A stretch of 15,380 bases of DNA from positions 1-15,380 of the forward strand of contig JAPKEI010000021.1 of NCBI GenBank assembly GCA_028872685.1, written 5' to 3'. Of this stretch, positions 14,476-15,380 are shown piece after piece. Made by a program: the position numbers and the translations under genes. This DNA comes from Verrucomicrobiota bacterium (lineage in GTDB: Bacteria > Verrucomicrobiota > Verrucomicrobiia > Limisphaerales > UBA1100). How positions within the stretch are numbered: the first letter of the stretch is position 1; each line of letters starts with the position of its first letter. A model generated the notes under the pieces. The model was not told the origin of the DNA, did no database searches, and saw only the letters and a list, made by a program, of their open reading frames with translations.

Positions 14476-14904
14476 ATGAATACATTAAGCATCTGGAACC
14501 CCATCCACGAGATGGACGAGTTGTTTCACAATCGGCTGGCATCGGTGCTGGGCGGCGAGGGTTTGCAATCGGCGGCGTGGTCGCCGGTGGTGGACATCGA
14601 GGAATCGGCCGAAGCATACACCATCCGCGCCGAACTGCCGGGGTTGAGCAAAGAGAAAGTGAAAGTGACGGTGGAGAATGGGGCGCTGACGCTTTCGGGT
14701 GAGCGCGACTTGGAGCGCCGCGTGGAAACCAAAACCTTCCATCGGGTGGAACGCTCGCACGGCACGTTCACTCGCAGCTTCACGCTGCCTGACGATGTGG
14801 ACCCGGAAAGCGTAGCGGCCAACTTTAAGGACGGGCTGCTGGAAATCCAAATCACCAAGCGCGAAGAGGCATTACCGAAATCGATTGAAGTACGCGTGGA
14901 GTAA
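14476..14904 (+). CDS. hsp20: Small heat-shock protein, Hsp20/alpha-crystallin family
   Basis: ATP-independent chaperone that holds unfolding proteins in the cytoplasm as large oligomers. 142 residues, typical size. A short N-terminal arm (NTLSIWNPIHEMDELF) is followed by the alpha-crystallin domain from about residue 36: WSPVVDIEESAEAYTIRAELPGLSKEKVKVTVENGALTLSGER. The conserved A-x-x-x-n-G-x-L block appears as AANFKDGLLEI. The C-terminal tail has IEV, an I-x-I/V anchor motif. It has a clear SD (AAAGGA), unlike the other genes here. Upstream lie an AT-rich region with a sigma54-like element and palindromes, and a possible thermosensor hairpin. A 12 bp hairpin follows the stop. Alone in its transcription unit as far as can be seen. 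Confidence 0.96.
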   Translation: MNTLSIWNPIHEMDELFHNRLASVLGGEGLQSAAWSPVVDIEESAEAYTIRAELPGLSKEKVKVTVENGALTLSGERDLERRVETKTFHRVERSHGTFTRSFTLPDDVDPESVAANFKDGLLEIQITKREEALPKSIEVRVE

Positions 14905-14906
14905 AA

Positions 14907-14933
14907 GTGCTGCCGGCAAGATGCCGGTAGCAC
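14907..14933. repeat. REP-like hairpin after hsp20
   Basis: GTGCTGCCGGCA (14907-14918) pairs with TGCCGGTAGCAC (14922-14933) over 12 positions, one of them G-U, with an AGA loop. It begins 2 bp after the hsp20 stop. No T-run follows, so it is not a classical intrinsic terminator. It may stabilise the 3' end or assist termination. The compact GC-rich palindrome in an intergenic gap is the form expected of a dispersed repetitive extragenic element, which only a genome-wide search could confirm. Confidence 0.65.
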
Positions 14934-14953
14934 ATTGGAGCTCCGCAATTCCA

Positions 14954-14984
14954 TTGACGGCGGGCGGGGTCTGTACGATACCTT
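14954..14984 (+). promoter_or_regulatory. Candidate sigma70-type promoter of sdhC
   Basis: TTGACG at 14954-14959 is a good -35 box. Downstream, GATACC (17 bp spacer) or TACCTT (14979-14984, 19 bp spacer) could serve as -10. TACCTT is the same hexamer seen before the DUF5069-type gene. The -10 lies only 10-12 bp from the ATG at 14995, so the leader would be very short or absent. Confidence 0.35.
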
Positions 14985-14994
14985 TGTGCAGCTG

Positions 14995-15380
14995 ATGGAT
15001 TTCATCACGGGCATTTTCAAAACGTCGCTGGGGCGTAAGTATCTTATGGCCATTACGGGCGCGGGTCTGTTTGGGTTTGTGGTGATGCATATGCTGGGCA
15101 ACTTGCTGGTTTTCGCGGGGCCGGCGGCGATCAATGAATACGCCGCCAAGCTGCATGCACTGGGGCCGTTGCTTTGGGTGGCACGGATTGGGTTGCTGGG
15201 AATGGTGGGTTTGCATATTTGGTCGGCCATTAAATTGACTTCGGAAAATCGTGAGGCACGCACGGTGGAATACGATGCGGCGGTGGAGCCGGTGGATGCG
15301 CATCGGCGTGGTGATATTGTGGCGAAGTTTGCCGCGCGCACGATGATTTTCAGTGGGCTGATTATTGCGGCGTTTGCATT
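14995..15380 (+). CDS. sdhC: Succinate dehydrogenase cytochrome b subunit, b558 type (partial, 3' end beyond window)
   Basis: Membrane anchor of succinate dehydrogenase/fumarate reductase, holding haem b and passing electrons to quinone. I translated 128 residues from the ATG at 14995; the frame is open to the window edge. FKTSLGRKYLMAITGAGLFGFVVMHMLGNLL matches the N-terminus of the b558-type (B. subtilis/Bacteroidetes-like) family, including H32 in the first membrane helix and the LGNLLVFAGPAAINEYA segment. A second helix (about 57-80) carries H74 in GLHIWSAIKLTSENREAR. A third helix begins near residue 113. The His residues in helices 1 and 2 are likely haem ligands, by family knowledge. 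sdhA and sdhB would be expected just downstream. No SD is seen. Confidence 0.93.
   Translation, partial: MDFITGIFKTSLGRKYLMAITGAGLFGFVVMHMLGNLLVFAGPAAINEYAAKLHALGPLLWVARIGLLGMVGLHIWSAIKLTSENREARTVEYDAAVEPVDAHRRGDIVAKFAARTMIFSGLIIAAFA

Overview
The window looks like chromosomal DNA of a Gram-negative member of the Planctomycetota-Verrucomicrobiota group, most likely Verrucomicrobiota. Three things point there: a neighbouring pair of exported proteins of the DUF1549/DUF1553 and DUF1501 families, which are hallmarks of that superphylum; a DUF5069-type small protein; and a set of inner-core LPS genes (heptose and Kdo). Shine-Dalgarno sequences are nearly absent; the only clear one precedes the Hsp20 gene. 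The assignment rests on gene content read by eye, not on a database search.

Left part (1-5515, all minus strand). In transcription order: leuB (leucine biosynthesis), a YjbQ/UPF0047 protein whose start overlaps the leuB stop by one base, a Sec-exported DUF1549/DUF1553 protein with a CxxCH haem-type motif, a Tat-exported DUF1501 protein, and finally an RRM RNA-binding protein with a glycine-rich tail that runs off the left edge in a GGC codon repeat.

Middle part (5600-8391). A DUF5069-type gene reads rightward from a sigma70-like promoter to a strong intrinsic terminator. It converges on a class I/II PLP aminotransferase (minus). An imperfect long inverted repeat lies between the two. The aminotransferase is divergent from thiG (thiazole synthase, GTG start), and their 92 bp shared upstream region holds a perfect 12 bp inverted repeat.

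Right part (8479-14240, all plus). A compact six-gene run: heptose-7-phosphate kinase, heptose bisphosphate phosphatase, kdsB, pyrG, folC and a HAD hydrolase, with gaps of 2-18 bp or overlaps of 4-22 bp. The first four fit together as LPS inner-core precursor supply: two ADP-heptose steps, CMP-Kdo synthesis, and the CTP synthase that feeds KdsB.

Right end (14241-15380). An AT-rich 235 bp intergenic region carries two palindromes, a sigma54-like -24/-12 element and a possible SD-masking hairpin ahead of an Hsp20 chaperone gene. A REP-like hairpin and a sigma70-like promoter follow, then the start of sdhC (succinate dehydrogenase cytochrome b subunit), cut by the window edge.

Most of the window is ordinary metabolism. 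I found no CRISPR array, transposon, phage, tRNA or rRNA, and no clear new multi-gene system. The most interesting signals are the hsp20 control region, the inverted repeat between the aminotransferase gene and thiG, the zinc-ligand-free GmhB-like phosphatase, and the short palindromic and heptad repeats.
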